6,671 nt of DNA. Source: DATJZH01 sp035499215. Its GTDB lineage: Bacteria; Actinomycetota; Actinomycetes; Streptosporangiales; Streptosporangiaceae. This document shows, piece after piece, positions 5,281 to 6,671 of this stretch. The stretch is taken from contig DATJZH010000002.1 in the NCBI GenBank assembly GCA_035499215.1, positions 1 to 6,671 on the forward strand, read 5' to 3'. A program made the position numbers and the translations under genes. Numbering within the stretch: position 1 is the first letter of the stretch; each line of letters begins with the position of its first letter. The notes under the pieces are model-generated. The model was given only the letters and a program-made list of their open reading frames with translations. It had not been told where the DNA came from and ran no database searches.

Positions 5281-6006
5281 ATGGTCCGCATCGCCCGCCT
5301 TCCCGCCCGCACGCTGCTGCGCAGGTACGCCGTCGCCTGGACGTATCTGGCGGGCTTCGTCCTCGCCGAGATTGCCGACGCCGCCTTGCCGCGCCAGGAC
5401 CGGGCCGCGCTGATGCGGTGGGCCAGCACCAACGTGGTCAACCTGCACCATGACCCGGTCGGCTCGCTGGCGGCCTCGGCGTTCATCGCGCCCGAGTCTG
5501 TGGGTGTCTGGCCGGTGCTGATCGCCCTGGCCCTGTTCGGCGCCAACCGGGCACTGGGCAACTGGCGCACGGCGCTCGTCTGCGTCGCCGGACATGTGAC
5601 CGGCACGCTGGTCAGCGAGGGCATCGTGGATTATCGCGTGGCGCACGGCCTGCTGCCCGCCGCTGACCTGCACATCATCGACATCGGGCCGTCCTATGTG
5701 GTGGTGTCCGCAATCGCGGTGGCCGTGCTGTACGGCTCGTGGCCGGCCCGGACGGCGGCCGTGGTCGACTTCGCCATCCTTGTCCTCCCCGGTCAGATAT
5801 TCGCCGGGCTGAGTCAGCTGGACGTCGCCGCGGTCGGCCACACGACGGCGATCGTGGTCTCGGTACTGGTCGGCGGCCTGCTGGCCTGGCAGCGGCTCCC
5901 CGAGCAGCGTCGGCGTCCGGCCGACCGTGTGCCGCCGGGCCGCGAGATGCTGCCAGGTTCCGGCCACGCCGACGATGAGCCGGAAGGCTCAGTCCGCCTC
6001 GACTGA
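5281..6006 (+). CDS. Rhomboid-like integral membrane protein
   Basis: The 241-residue product has about six hydrophobic segments (roughly 17-35, 62-88, 97-115, 135-152, 158-176, 186-203) and a charged C-terminal tail of about 35 residues. It resembles the actinobacterial rhomboid-like family, which is related in fold to intramembrane serine proteases. Family-type features are STNVVNLHHDPVGSL (49-63) before a membrane segment, ANRALGNWRTALV, GHVTGTLVSEG (His105), and a DIGPSYVV segment. Ser138 in GPSY sits where classical rhomboids have GxSG, and His187 in VGHTTAIVV lies in the last membrane segment. A Ser-His pair is thus possible, but the GxSG glycine is Tyr and activity is not shown. The start at ATG 5281 fits the -10 box immediately upstream. 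The lipoprotein gene ends 37 bases earlier, and the gene probably has its own transcript. It converges on the ABC permease gene, their stop codons 14 bases apart. Confidence 0.8.
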   Translation: MVRIARLPARTLLRRYAVAWTYLAGFVLAEIADAALPRQDRAALMRWASTNVVNLHHDPVGSLAASAFIAPESVGVWPVLIALALFGANRALGNWRTALVCVAGHVTGTLVSEGIVDYRVAHGLLPAADLHIIDIGPSYVVVSAIAVAVLYGSWPARTAAVVDFAILVLPGQIFAGLSQLDVAAVGHTTAIVVSVLVGGLLAWQRLPEQRRRPADRVPPGREMLPGSGHADDEPEGSVRLD

Positions 6007-6009
6007 CAG

Positions 6010-6040
6010 CGCGGGAGCGCTCAGCATGGGCGCTCCCGCG
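6010..6040. terminator. Bidirectional terminator hairpin between convergent genes
   Basis: CGCGGGAGCGC (6010-6020) and its exact reverse complement (6030-6040) enclose a nine-base loop. The stem starts four bases after the rhomboid-like stop codon. On the other strand the loop contains the TGA of the permease gene (6023-6021), and its last codons form the right arm. There is no T tract on either side. The position between two converging 3' ends makes termination of both the likely role. Confidence 0.75.
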
Positions 6041-6671
6041 TGACTGCCTGAGGCGGCCCCGGCCTGACGGCCCGCCGGCCCCGCACCCACGTCCAGGCAC
6101 GCCCGGCGGCATAGCACGCCGCCCCGAGGATGCCGACGAAGAAGCCGACCGGCCAGTCGGTCACGAAGGACGCGATGATCGCCGCCCATACCGTCGCCGC
6201 GGCGATGAGCACGGACAGCAGCATGGCCCGCAGCGGGCTCGCCGTGATCGACCGGGCGGCGGCGGGCGGGCCGATCATCAGGCTGAAGATCAGCAGGGCG
6301 CCGACCACCGGCAGGGTCATGCTGGTCGCCAGGGCCACGATCACCAGGAAGCACAGTTCCATCCGGTGCCCAGGCACGCCGCGAGCCTCCCCCAGCTCGG
6401 GCATCAGCGAGTTCAGCATGAGCGGCCGGAAGATTACCAGCGTCCCCACCACGCAGATCAGGCCGAGCACGGCAATCGGCGCGATCTCGCTGGAGCTCAC
6501 GCCGAGGACCTCGCCGAACAGCAGCGAGAAGATCTCTGATGAGTACTCGACCGTGAAGCTGAGGAACAGCGCGCCGAGCCCGAGCATCAGGACGAGCACC
6601 AGCGCAGTAGCCACGTCACTGCGCCCCCGGCGGCTCAGCCAGCCGATCCCCAGAGCGCCAGCCAGGGCGAA
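6021..6671 (-). CDS. ABC-3 family metal transport permease, 3' part (Zn/Mn type)
   Basis: The frame is open to the right edge, so the start lies outside; 216 residues are visible. The sequence starts within ALAGALGIGWLSRRGRSDVA, followed by several membrane segments: LVLVLMLGLGALFLSF, IAPIAVLGLICVVGTLVIF, VVGALLIFSLMIGPPAAARS and AMLLSVLIAAATVWAAIIAS. The pattern of basic RRGRSD before a glycine-rich membrane helix, and a late PVVGALLIFSLMIGPPAAAR segment, is characteristic of ZnuB/MntB-like permeases. These form the channel of a transporter for zinc, manganese or iron with an ATPase and a lipoprotein that binds the metal. Those partners would be expected to the right of this window. A GTG at 6614 is an in-frame codon, not the start, because similarity continues upstream. 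The metal cannot be told from this part. Confidence 0.85.
   Translation of the reverse strand, partial: FALAGALGIGWLSRRGRSDVATALVLVLMLGLGALFLSFTVEYSSEIFSLLFGEVLGVSSSEIAPIAVLGLICVVGTLVIFRPLMLNSLMPELGEARGVPGHRMELCFLVIVALATSMTLPVVGALLIFSLMIGPPAAARSITASPLRAMLLSVLIAAATVWAAIIASFVTDWPVGFFVGILGAACYAAGRAWTWVRGRRAVRPGPPQAVTRERPC

Noticed and set aside
5158..5967. 269-codon minus-strand open frame opposite the rhomboid-like gene
   Set aside because: Charged, His/Gln/Arg-rich shadow with no membrane segments; the plus frame has a clear multi-helix pattern.
1..6671. tRNA, rRNA, CRISPR array or riboswitch
   Set aside because: No cloverleaf arms with a TTC-type T-loop, no ribosomal RNA sequence, no regularly spaced repeats and no known riboswitch core were seen on reading through the window.

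Overview
The window is high-GC DNA with G/C-rich third codon positions. It has leaderless-type promoters, alanine-rich lipoproteins and an actinobacterial-style rhomboid-like protein, so an actinomycete chromosome is the best guess (inferred from composition and gene types; no marker gene is present).

Left part (1-1617): decayed, accessory-looking DNA. Two pieces of peptidase family G1 (eqolisin-like) genes face each other and meet at about 210/211. The plus-strand piece carries an N-terminal-like segment joined to a C-terminal-like segment. The minus-strand piece has its own ribosome binding site, the N-terminal half of the domain and a one-base frameshift. Divergent from it, 37 bp away, is a papain-type (C1) cysteine peptidase with all catalytic residues in place but one in-frame TAG, best explained as CAG to TAG. 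Behind it lies a minus-strand remnant of the HNH tail of a group II intron maturase. That remnant contains a perfect 16-bp inverted repeat, placed where a terminator of the peptidase gene would be. The codon use of the C1 gene is visibly less GC-rich than that of the genes to its right.

Right part (1618-6671): intact, host-like genes. A secreted or lipid-anchored HtrA-type serine protease with a PDZ domain is followed on the same strand by a large IspH (LytB)-like protein. The latter keeps the three iron-sulfur cysteines but lacks several active-site residues of true HMBPP reductase and carries an extra N-terminal region of about 125 residues. After a gap come a good sigma-70-type promoter, a 33-codon small ORF that overlaps the next start in an ATGA arrangement, and a lipoprotein of unknown function. 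Next is a rhomboid-like membrane protein with a leaderless-type -10 box. It converges on the 3' part of an ABC-3 family metal-transport permease on the minus strand, with a bidirectional terminator hairpin between them.

The right-hand genes do not form one obvious pathway; several act at or outside the membrane. The most promising items for follow-up are the altered IspH-like protein, the rearranged G1 remnants beside the interrupted C1 peptidase, and the small coupled ORF before the lipoprotein.
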